A DNA stretch of 64,000 nt from Adiantum capillus-veneris (Eukaryota; Streptophyta; Polypodiopsida; Polypodiales; Pteridaceae): assembly GCA_014529385.2 (NCBI GenBank), contig CM043960.1, positions 125,834,043 to 125,898,042 of the forward strand, written 5' to 3'. The notes below the pieces were generated by a model, which did no database searches, was not told the DNA's origin, and saw nothing but the letters and a program-made list of their open reading frames with translations. Below are positions 1-8,661 of this stretch, one piece after another (position 1 is the stretch's first letter; each line of letters begins with the position of its first letter). Made by a program: the position numbers and the translations under genes.

Positions 1-1538
1 AATTGCTTGAGGTGTTCACATTCTTTGTCTGATAGAAATCCCTTATATAAGAACGCCCTGATGAGAAGAAAAACTAAACAGCCGGAATAAGAAGAAATTA
101 GAAGCTAAAAATAAGACTCTGCAGAAATGCACCTTGGCTTCCATGCAAGCTGAATGATCCTGGTAGGGTCAATTATCTGAGCTTTTTGTGAAAGGATTTC
201 AGCTTCGGTCTTCTTAGAGTTTCTGTACCAGCACAAAAGACAAAGAAACTTAAAATGATTAAACTCCAAACTTCCCTGTGCTGAATAACATGCCATCAAA
301 ATATTGACATATGACGAGAGCTTATCATTGGTATCATGTATTATGGGTGATGAGTTATTTCATGAACCAAAGGGTATTTGTAATATTTTAAGCTGAGACT
401 ATAAATGAATAAAAATGATTTTTTTGCACACAGAACTACTTTATAAATTTATTGGTACCAATTAATAACTTAGCAGACCCGTGAATTTTTCTGTGCCATG
501 TGCAATCTGGGAAATTTATCGGTGTCCGGAAAGTATGAGTGGAACAGTAGCCAGATTCAGTGTAGAACGGATCAGGACAAACACATGAACAGGAGAGTTC
601 CCAATTTGTTCAGAGGTCGGGCCAGTTTGAAAGAAGTCGAATGTTATAACATTAAAATAAGTCTAAAAATCAGTATGTAGCGTGGGATTTTGGGAAACAA
701 GTCAGCGTAGGAAATTACCAGCCCTCTTTCTCTCTCATGCGCCATTTGGCAAAAATTTCCACCCGCTTGGCCATAAAAATTGAAGCGCTACCTATCTGTG
801 GGCTTCTTCAGCAGAATACACACACACAGAATTCTCTTTCAGCTCTCAACTTCAGCCCCCTCTCTGTTCCTGCTCTCAAGAAGGCCGTGCAGAGGCTACG
901 AAGCGCACTCAAGAGGTGAAAGGCAGCCAAAAATCTTGTGAGCGTCCCTTTGTGGATCGCCACACTCAAACAAGTGCTCTACCGGCTGTCCAGACAGTTT
1001 TTCAGCTCTCTAACGAGTGACTGACGCCAAATTTCAGCAAAGGCAACCTCGCTTTGGCACTCCGTAAGCAGATATGTAACAGAAGTGATCGCTTCCTCAT
1101 AGAGGAACACAGAACCAGGCAGACATAGCCATTTCCGGCTACAAGCTTATGAAATTTCAGCCATTGGGCTAATGATTAACATGCATTTTCTTGCATTAAA
1201 ATAGTTTCAGGAGGGAGAACAATGCAAGCTACTCCGGTTCATGTGTTTGTAAGAATCCGTTGATAAACTAATAGAAAAGAGGGGGACTAGCCCATCTTCA
1301 GGTCCCAGTGTCGTGTCCTTCCCTCTGAATTACTTTGTGTGGATTCTTAAACGATATAATTAAATAATTTCATAAGTCTTGAAGTGCTCACTTCCATTTC
1401 TGTGACAGTATTAGCAAATTATCTCTTTGCAAATCTAGATGGCTTGGCCCATGTGTAGAGTTTACAAAGCACAAAGTTCGAGAGAGCCTCCAGCCAGCTA
1501 ATTAGCTACGTTGGAAGATAATATGTATCTGTAGTATT
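1..1538. other. Non-coding DNA, no gene recognised
   Basis: Only short open frames without recognisable domains occur here. There is no LTR, tRNA-like box or long repeat that I can support. The stretch around 1272-1320 shares a short motif with 7848-7905 (a G-run, then AGCCCATCTTC and GGTCCCA), which may be a remnant of an old repeat. Confidence 0.5.
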
Positions 1539-1763
1539 TTATATGCCAATCCCACCCATCAAAGCACTGATGTGATCACAGATCGCCTTGTTAGAATGCC
1601 TCGTTGGCCCCTTAACATATGTCCAATCCATTTTGTTCACAAGTTGGAGGCCGGTAAGTGCCTTAAGGGCAGGCCGCCCATCGGTATCCTTGAGCACCAT
1701 GGTGGTTGAGATTAAGGCTGTAACATGAACACCACCAAGAAAGTCCAGTTGCCCGCAAGAACT
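1539..1763 (-). pseudogene. Unidentified coding-like fragment
   Basis: The minus strand is open for 74 codons ending at a TAA, with a TAG immediately upstream. The peptide has balanced composition (it contains TALISTTMVLKDTDGRPALK) and does not look like low-complexity translation. Directly upstream another minus frame reads APSGFVPVGRVLAGN, so a longer coding stretch with a frameshift near 1755-1770 is possible. I do not recognise the family. It could be an exon remnant, a piece of a transposon protein or chance. No start codon context or splice sites decide between these. Confidence 0.25.
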
Positions 1764-1820
1764 CTACCCACTGGCACAAAACCACTTGGAGCATTGTGAA
1801 GAATTTTAAAAGAATGGTTT

Positions 1821-2529
1821 AGCTGGACACATGATAGTCAACGCTACGCACTAAGGAGAAGTGCCGATCGACCAAACTGAAAGATGTAAGACTAATCAAC
1901 ATATCACCACAAAACTTGTGGCTTTGTACCCTTGCGTAGGCTTTGTGTTACCCTTTTTTTCATTGAGAACATTCATTTCTTGCATTCTGGGATGCTTTTC
2001 TTTTTCCTTCACCATTTTTAAGGTTTTCTGTGATTTTCCCACAGCATATATTCAGATCTCAGTGCTAAATGTGATATTTAAGGTGCTCTTAAGGGAGGAC
2101 ATACAGTACAGGAATTGAAAGAAAGAAAAGAGGATCGATAGAGCCCTAGCCGAATCATATTATAGCCACCCATTATAGAATTGGCTGGCACATTGAAGTT
2201 TTGAACCATACAACATGAGAGCCTGACATTAGAGAATCTTACCGGAATAAACAGGTAAAGTGGCGAAGTGTGATGTGCAAATCTGTTTTAAATTTTAGTG
2301 TTTGTGGTATAAGCAAGCACCAAATCTGCTACCATAATGTTACTCTTTGCATGCACATGCAGAGTGTTGGTGCATTACTCACATTTCACCCATCCATCCA
2401 GGCAGATCATCCACTGACATTGCTTGTATTGAGCTTCCCAAGACTAGAAAGATCAGGAGAAAAAACCCCAAGGCCATGGCTGATCCAGTTATAAAAAACT
2501 GCAATTCCACCAAAACAAAACACCTCAGG

Positions 2530-2532
<3 letters not shown>
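1821..2532. other. Non-coding DNA
   Basis: No gene or element is recognised. The stretch ends at a long CT microsatellite that abuts the first LINE fragment. Confidence 0.5.

Positions 2533-2582
<50 letters not shown>
2533..2582. repeat. (CT)n microsatellite, about 25 units
   Basis: A perfect CT run directly precedes the truncated 5' end of LINE copy A. A shorter TC then AC tract follows that copy's 3' tail, so the LINE is bracketed by CT DNA. Confidence 0.95.
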
Positions 2583-2583
<1 letters not shown>

Positions 2584-3138
2584 GGGTTTTGGACCCCTAG
2601 ATAGAGTCATGAGGTATCAGGACCAGAGATGCCTTGGCTTATATCTACTTGAGCTACACCGACATAGAGACAGTCTGTTGGGGAGACAGGAGTACGACAG
2701 TCGCAGAGACAGATCACAGATTTCTTTGGATCGCAGATCACAGATTTCTTTGGATCGAGGGAGCCAAGAGACCAACCACCAGCACAGGGTTGTACCCGCA
2801 TTCATACCAGAGGCACCCTCATTGACAGGGCGATTGAGCCCGGGAGATCGAGACGACCACGACCGAGACACAGGAGCACACTACATCGACGGAGACTCCA
2901 GCAGAGGATCAGAGGCATTCTAGCACGACACCTAGATTGTCATTGAGGGCCTATTCTACATTTTCACATCTCACATTTCACACTTCATTTCAGTTTTCAT
3001 TTTTACTTTCAGTACTTTTTGTACTTGTACTTCAGACATTGTATTAGATTCACCACTTTGTATCTGATGGTCTCATAGGTCATTTTGGCCTTTTGAAGAC
3101 GTTAATATATCATTTCATTTCATTTCTCTCTCTCTCTC
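2583..3138 (+). mobile_element. LINE copy A, 5'-truncated 3' end
   Basis: The sequence is colinear with the end of LINE copy C. It starts at the equivalent of the residues just after the zinc-knuckle (FGPLSRV...), reads MRYQDQRCLGLYLLELHRH (copy C has MRYEDQRCLGLVLLELRRH) and stays open to a stop at 2921-2923. It then has a 3' UTR whose last part (about 3035-3123) matches copies B and C: a CAGACATTGTATTAGAT-like block, TCTCATAGGTCATTTTGGCC, GACGTTAATAT and an ATTTC-rich tail. The open part holds a 24-bp in-frame direct repeat at 2711-2758. It cannot encode a working protein because only the C-terminal tip of ORF2 remains. Confidence 0.8.
2711..2758 (+). repeat. 24-bp tandem duplication inside LINE copy A
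   Basis: Two copies of a 24-bp unit differ only at the last base. The unit is eight codons, so it repeats HRFLWI in frame within the LINE ORF2 tail. Copy C lacks this duplication. Confidence 0.9.
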
Positions 3139-3179
3139 ACACACACACACATTGTGTTGTATTAGCCCCCAGTCACTAC

Positions 3180-3362
3180 TTTCAACCCCCTACTCATATC
3201 CTACACAGTTCAAGCTAGCTGCTTAGTTCACATATAGCAGTTAAGATTTTAGTTTTTCACTTTGTACCCAGACATTGTATTAGATCCACCAAGATTGTAT
3301 CAGTTTGATCTCATAGGTCATTTTGGCCTTTTGCAGACGTTTAATATAATATTTCATTTCAC
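3180..3362 (+). mobile_element. LINE copy B, 3' UTR only
   Basis: This is a second copy of the family's 3' terminal block (clear from 3262): AGACATTGTATTAGATCC, TCTCATAGGTCATTTTGGCC, GACGTTTAATATAATATTTC. It ends in an ATTTCATTTC tail at about 3350-3361, and the next base begins the coding part of copy C. The upstream limit is uncertain. Copy B has no coding sequence left. Confidence 0.7.
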
Positions 3363-4909
3363 TTGGATGCTTTGCATAGCTTTGCCCATGAAAGTGGTTT
3401 GTCTGTCAACCTTGGTAAAACCAAGGTCATGGTATTTAATACGACCCCACAGTGGATCAGGAGGTCAGCGCCCGCATTCACATACGGCCAGGAGACGGTG
3501 GAGTATACAGATGCTTACACCTACCTTGGAGTGGTTTTTAGTGGACCAGCATTTTCGTTGAGAAGAGCAGCAAAGACTAGATTGACCAGAGCCCATGCAG
3601 CATTGGGTAGATTGGAGAGGATGTGTTCACATGTTCAGTTTCAGGAGCCTCGGACGAAGCTCTGGCTCTCTGACACCCTGGTGGCTTCTGCATTGCTCTA
3701 TGGAGCTGAGATTTGGGGACCTTCATTGGACCATCATGGGAGGACAGGTCGCACTGATGGATGGGGGGACATGGAGAAGCCACTAGTTTCTATGATCTCA
3801 CGACTCATTAGAGCCAAGGCTTCAGTACCACGTGCCATTATACGAGCAGAGCTAGCTGCCCCTCCACTAGTGGTTGAGGTGCTCACCAGATCCGTCTCCT
3901 TCATACACCGCATCTGGGAACTTCCCAGAAACAGATATGCCCGCTTTGCACTTGAGTCCTCTCGACAGTTAGCCATGCAGGGAGATACAGCATGCTGGTA
4001 TGGGGAGATGACATAATGGTTTCAAGCGCATGGGTTCAGCATAGACAGACTGCCACCCTTCCAATACTCACTGGATGCACCCTCTCTGACTCTCACACAG
4101 TCCAAGATTACCAGGCTCATCCGCCAGGACCTGACTCAGCTAGACATCAGGAGGACATGCATACAGCCAGCACAGGAGCTGGGCACGAAGATTGCTTTCT
4201 ACAGAGAGCATCTTCTCCAGCTTACAGAGGATGGTTTTGTGACGAGACCTAGAAACATGGACACCCACTTGTCTCATGGGATACGATGTGCTATTGGCCA
4301 GATACGCACATCTTCACACCAGCTGCGGATCGAGACTGGGAGATACAGCAGAGTACCAACAGAGGCCAGGCCATGTCTCCTATGTGACCTGGAGCCTGAG
4401 ACAGAGCTGCACTACACATGCCATTGCCCCGTCTACTACGAGATACGTGGCCGCTTCCACTGCTTGTTCATAGAGGGCTTCGGACCACTCTCCAGAGTCA
4501 TGCGGTACGAGGATCAGAGATGCTTGGGTCTGGTTTTGCTCGAGCTGCGCAGACACAGAGAGAGCCTGATGAGAGGAGAGCCAAAGTCATGCGGTACGAG
4601 GATCAGAGATGCTTGGGTCTGGTTTTGCTCGAGCTGCGCAGACACAGAGAGAGCCTTATGAGAGGAGAGGTCAGCCAGTCTCAGAGACGGATCACAGACT
4701 TCTTTAGAGCAGACACTGGACACCCAGAGGAGCTACTACCACAAGAGAGCTCGCTGCCTCACACTGGAGGCACACTAATCGAGCGAGCGACCGAGCTAGG
4801 GAGATCCAGACCCCACGACTACGAAGGACTACACAGCATCGATGGAGGTTGCATCAGAGGATTCGGATCACTTTGGCCCAGCATGCACGACGCCCGGTCA
4901 GGCTATTGA
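3363..4909 (+). pseudogene. LINE ORF2 C-terminal part (RT end and zinc-binding tail)
   Basis: The first residues include GLSVNLGKTKVMVF, the conserved block that follows the RT catalytic motifs in non-LTR elements. YTYLGVVF and LLYGAEIW blocks follow. Near 4374-4436 a zf-RVT type motif is visible (CLLCDLEPETELHYTCHC). The frame is open from 3363 except for one TAA at 4014-4016, then is thrown out of register by an 89-bp tandem duplication at 4497-4674; the second copy continues in the new frame to 4909. The RT palm with its catalytic aspartates and any endonuclease domain are missing, so this is a dead fragment. The similarity to plant LINE ORF2 is clear; the clade cannot be named from the sequence alone. 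Confidence 0.8.
4497..4674 (+). repeat. 89-bp tandem duplication in LINE ORF2
   Basis: Units 4497-4585 and 4586-4674 are nearly identical over about 84 bp, with one substitution seen in that part. Because 89 is not a multiple of three, the duplication shifts the ORF2 reading frame. Copy A carries a single version of the same coding block. Confidence 0.9.
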
Positions 4910-5204
4910 CCATGGAGGAGATTGATGAGATTCGCTAGCGACAGATGCTGGATCTGTTGCGATCTGTGATTTAGCTATCCCACCTAGCTAGATCTTTTGT
5001 GATCTGTGATTTAGCTATCCCACCTATCTGCTTAGATCACACCTAGCTGTTTCAGATTCCATAGCATTTTATTCTGTCATTTTATTTTGTCATTTTTGTT
5101 ACTCTGACTTTGTATCAGATCCACCACATTGTAACTTTTTGGTCTCATAGGTCATTCTCGCCTTCTGAAGACGTTAATATAACATTTCATTTCATTTTCA
5201 TTTC

Positions 5205-5208
<4 letters not shown>
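4910..5208 (+). other. LINE copy C 3' UTR and ATTTC tail
   Basis: After the stop, an internal pair of GATCTGTGATTTAGCTATCC words is seen (about 4959-5020). The family's 3' block follows (TATCAGATCCACCA, TCTCATAGGTCATT, GAAGACGTTAATAT) and then repeated CATTTC units. The shared block across three copies marks it as the part probably recognised by the element's own RT. Confidence 0.75.
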
Positions 5209-5276
<68 letters not shown>

Positions 5277-5300
5277 CATTTCATTTCTCTCACACACACA
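5209..5300. repeat. (CT)32 microsatellite followed by a second ATTTC/CT/CA echo
   Basis: A perfect 64-bp CT run is followed by TTTTTCATTTCATTTCTCTC and CACACACA. This echoes the tail-plus-CT-plus-CA pattern found after LINE copy A at about 3111-3150. Confidence 0.9.
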
Positions 5301-6099
5301 ACTATTCTTGAGTCGGGACTCGGGTGAGGCATGGCGACTCTCTCATGAGCACTCCCCCCCTCCTGCCATTACTTCTACAGAGGCCTGGGGCCAGAATGCA
5401 TCATCTTTGTACGCGCTGATGTGTCACGTGATGGGGTGAAGGAAGCATCGAAAAGGGAATATTTCATTGGTCTGGCACGAAACCCGAACTGGAAAGAGGA
5501 ATACGCGTAAAGACGCAAGCACAAGAATAAAGATGGGTTCTGTGAAGCTTTTCCTAAAAAGCGGAATATTTTAACATGTTTTCCGGGAAAAGCAGACGCT
5601 TTCCCGCGAGGAATTTGTGTTCGCATTGCATTTGTGCCTAAGAACTACACCCAGGGACGCCTGAATGCGCATGTGTAGCATCAATTTTCAATTCACTGAG
5701 TTTTATTGAGTTTTGTCCAGGTTCCCATCTTCAAAAGTGACCGGCCGCCCACTTAATAAGTGGACAGGCCATTAAAAATAAAGCAAGAGCTCATAAAAAA
5801 AGACCAGCGATCTCTGTATGGCTGCGAAAAAACAACCAGCGTAAGTTTTCTCTCTCCTCTCTCTAGTTGCCCAACGGCAACGATCACTCTCCCCTCTCTC
5901 TAGAATCTGTCGCCAGCTCTCTCTGCTATCTTTGGTCGGGTTCGGACAGGCTATTCCTAACGGTCCTCAAAACCAATAAAAGCAACATTCGCCCCCTTTT
6001 GTCAGGTGCAGCGAAAAAGAATAAGGAATTTTCTCGGATCTAGTACTCCGCACACAAACACAAGGATTGCTTTACTTCAGTTGAAAGAACTGAATTGAA
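5301..6099. other. Non-coding DNA
   Basis: Nothing recognisable as a gene or element is visible. Short CT-rich words occur near 5845-5905. Confidence 0.45.
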
Positions 6100-7000
6100 T
6101 TGAAAGAAAGAGAGAGAAAAGAGACGACACAGGATGTCGGGTCCCAACCCTCAAGGGCCCCCTTGCTCTGTTGCCAGAGCGAGTACTTTCTTTATTCTTG
6201 CACAATGTTGATACAATGACTAAATGCTGAGATGCTGATGCTAATGGATACTGATGTTGGGTATTGGGTATTGAGGTACTGAAGGGGTACAGAGGTATTG
6301 AGGTTCTATGTCAAAGACCATGATGTCGACGACGGGTACTGGTGTTCTATGTCGAAGACGATGATGTCGATGACGAGGACGATGCTAACGGCGACGACGA
6401 CAGTCCACGGACACGACAATGTCGCCGTGACAACGACGACAACACGAGGCTAGGGCTGAAATCTGAAAACGCTAGGGCTGAAAACTAAGATCATTGGGAA
6501 TCTGCTGCCATCGGGTACTGTGCCGACGACGACGACGACTGCTGTTCTAAGGGCTGAAAACTGAAAACACTGGCTAATCTGTAAGACTGAGAACTGGCGC
6601 TGATGTAAGGACTGAAAAATGCGGTACTGTGTCGTGGCGATGACGATGACGACCATGGGTCTATGACGATGACGACCATGGGTCATCGTCAAGTCCGAGA
6701 CCTGCGATAATGATGATGATGTCGACGACGACTGCATCAAGGCTGAAAACTGAAATCTGTAGTGATGGATGGCTTTCCGGCGAGGATCTGGTGCCAGGAA
6801 TGGAATCGGGGATGCGACAAGGCTAAAGGGATGGTACTGTTGCAAAAACGTTGATGGCTGAAATCTGCTCCAAAAACGCTAGTGCTGTTGGAGTACTGCT
6901 GAGAGAGAGACCACCTGTCGGGTGCAACACTTGGTGCACCACCTTCTGCTTCTACTGAGTGCCCAATGGGTTTCTTTTATAGTTTCTTAAAAATTTGCCC
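6100..7000 (-). repeat. Low-complexity GAC/GATG region, possible old LTR on the minus strand
   Basis: The stretch is built of short repeated words (GACGACGAC, GATGATGTCGA, GGGTACTG, GGCTGAAAACTGAAA). The minus-strand open frames across it (about 6450-6845) are serine/histidine-rich translations of these words and not convincing proteins. Read on the minus strand, a TATA-like CTATAAAAGAAACCC lies at about 6965-6979 and an AATAAA at about 6190-6200. This order would fit an LTR promoter and polyadenylation signal, but I found no second copy, target duplication or TG...CA ends. Confidence 0.3.
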
Positions 7001-7949
7001 TACCTACTTTTCCAACAAAAGTCACTTATTAATAAATAAGTGAAAATTGTGTAAAAAGGGTTCTATGCCCTGGAAAATGCTCATGCTGAAATGACTATAT
7101 TGTGCAAGAGAGGGTATGCAACTATGACCGGCCTAGACATGCATGTCCTGCTAGAGGCTCAGAAGGTGCCAGGCTAGGTCCTACGCTAAGACTGACGCTA
7201 GACTATGGCAGAAGCATGTCCACATGGAGCAAGTGAAGTGCGCACGTGACACCCTCTCTGGGAGAAAAAATTTACCAACGCTAGCTTGGGAAGAAACTCC
7301 GCCGGAGAGAAGAAGAAAGTCATCGCGAGACTACGGAGCATGGAAGTCGCTTTTCCGTGCAAAGAGCAACAGGTATCAATTGTGGATTCGCCATACCAAT
7401 TGTTGTTCCGTGTTTGTGTGTGTTTGCAACTACTTCATCGCTAAGGAGAAGCGAGAAGCATAGTTACCAGGAACGGGAAAACGAGGAACGCGGAACGGCA
7501 ACTGCCATAAAACGCCATTCCCTGTTACGAGTACTCACATTTGAAACACGAAACGGGGATTCAGAACGGGAACTTAGAATGGAAACAAGGAACGGAGACC
7601 TAAAAACGGTCATTCCCTGTTACTATGGTGAGAAGGCCTCAACCTACGCTTGGGAATTCCGGGAACGGGATTCGGAAATTGTCTGGGGAGCCTCGACTCC
7701 GAGTACACACGGGAAAAGGATTGAGAGCTCATCTCTCGGATTTCCCTCACGGGAAGGAACGACCATCGAGTCTGAGAATAGAACGGAGGGGTTTTCTCCG
7801 ATTCTCGTGCTTGTAAAAAGATTCTCCCTAGTAAAGATTCTCTTTAAGGGGGGGAGACAGCCCATCTTCTGGTCCCAACTACTATGTCGAACTTCTCCCT
7901 CAACTCTGTTTAGTTGAAAGATTATTTATTTTCAGCTTGTTGATTATTC
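7001..7949. other. Non-coding DNA with GGAACGG-type words
   Basis: The words GAACGG, AAACGG and CATTCCCTGTTAC recur between about 7470 and 7700, which explains the long frame at 7357-7917 as a shadow of cryptic repeats. No domain is seen. A G-run then AGCCCATCTTC at 7848-7870 recalls 1272-1300. Confidence 0.4.
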
Positions 7950-8201
7950 GTGTACGCTCAACTGTCAAAGATCCAACTGGCAATGGAGAAAGTCGAGACT
8001 TGGTGTATGAAGTGTTGCCAATGCACATACTGCAACGCATTCAGACACCTATGGAACAATTGTAAGATTCGAATGCATCATTTCCAGAAAGGCAAGGATG
8101 TCTCTATAATAGCACTAACAAACCCAGAAGCAACAAATCAAGATGGAATGTCAAGCGCTAGGAAGAATGAGGCCAGTACCAATGGGCCAGGAGGAGGTAG
8201 G
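7950..8201 (+). pseudogene. Element B gag fragment with first zinc knuckle (5' of insertion A)
   Basis: The frame carries a CX2CX4HX4C knuckle at 8022-8063 (CTYCNAFRHLWNNC), the nucleic-acid-binding motif of retrotransposon gag. The gag N-terminus and 5' LTR are not recognisable upstream, so the element looks 5'-truncated near 7950. Coding sequence stops at the insertion of chromovirus A and continues after 14501, where a second, degraded knuckle is found. The double-knuckle layout resembles element F at 41827. Confidence 0.6.
8197..8201. repeat. Target-site duplication of element A, left copy
   Basis: GTAGG immediately precedes the 5' LTR and is repeated exactly after the 3' LTR at 14502-14506. 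Five base pairs is the usual size for Ty3/gypsy integration. Confidence 0.9.
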
Positions 8202-8590
8202 TGTCACAAAGTGATGACGTGGCGGACAGCAGAAACCCTAATTTCTGCCAGAAACCCTGATTTCCGAAAATCGCGGAGGCTATAAATATTTTTTTTGGGG
8301 CTCTGCTTTTGGGCATCCCTTGTACCTTTAAATAAGTGGTGAGGGCTTCACTTCTCAGAGCATCTAGACGCAGAGTCTAAGAGTGAAACCCTAACCGCTC
8401 TCTTGTACTTTGATGATTGATTAATACAAAAAGAAATACCGAAAGGGGCGCGAGTCTTTGGGGCCAATATCTCTAGGCACGGAACTCCGCCGGGCCAGTG
8501 CAAATCTTTTGTGATCTGTGAATTGTTTTGAAGTGGTTATTTGGTGCTGTCGCGGTTGATTCTTGACTTGGAGTGTCCAAGTCTATTACA
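8202..8590 (+). repeat. 5' LTR of element A (389 bp)
   Basis: It starts TGTCACAAAGTGATGACG and ends TATTACA. A TATA-like TATAAATATT lies at 8281-8290. It lacks about 150 bp present in the 3' LTR: one extra AAACCCTAATTTCTGCC-type repeat unit and about 115 bp after the TATA region. Confidence 0.92.
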
Positions 8591-8591
8591 G

Positions 8592-8603
8592 TGGTATCAG
8601 AGC
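8592..8603 (+). promoter_or_regulatory. Primer-binding site, initiator Met tRNA
   Basis: TGGTATCAGAGC lies one base after the 5' LTR. This is the sequence complementary to the 3' end of plant initiator tRNA-Met, used to prime minus-strand synthesis. Confidence 0.92.
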
Positions 8604-8661
8604 ACGGCCGATTTCTCTTCTACGGGAAATCCGATCCCCGAATTTTTTTTCCGCGGCACCT

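Larger units (their letters stand above)
3363..5208 (+). mobile_element. LINE copy C, 5'-truncated non-LTR retrotransposon
   Basis: The element starts inside the reverse transcriptase of ORF2 directly after the tail of copy B. It runs through the RT C-terminal part, the zinc-binding tail, a stop at 4907-4909 and a roughly 300-bp 3' UTR, and ends in an ATTTC-rich tail at about 5184-5208. A 64-bp CT microsatellite follows at once. Truncation at the 5' end is usual for target-primed LINE insertions. No poly(A) is seen; the tail is ATTTC-like in all three copies. Confidence 0.85.

Noticed and set aside
2347..2604. Open frame ending in a long Leu-Ser run
   Set aside because: The C-terminal half is a translation of the CT microsatellite and the rest has no domain. 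The same applies to the frames at 5110-5439, 18567-18764, 22416-22628 and 22571-22959.
6450..6845. 131-codon minus-strand frame
   Set aside because: It is composed of repeated GAC/GATG words, and the amino-acid sequence is Ser/His-rich low complexity without a domain.
7357..7917. 186-codon plus-strand frame
   Set aside because: It runs through GAACGG-type cryptic repeats. There is no domain, no clear start, and overlapping frames on both strands are equally open.
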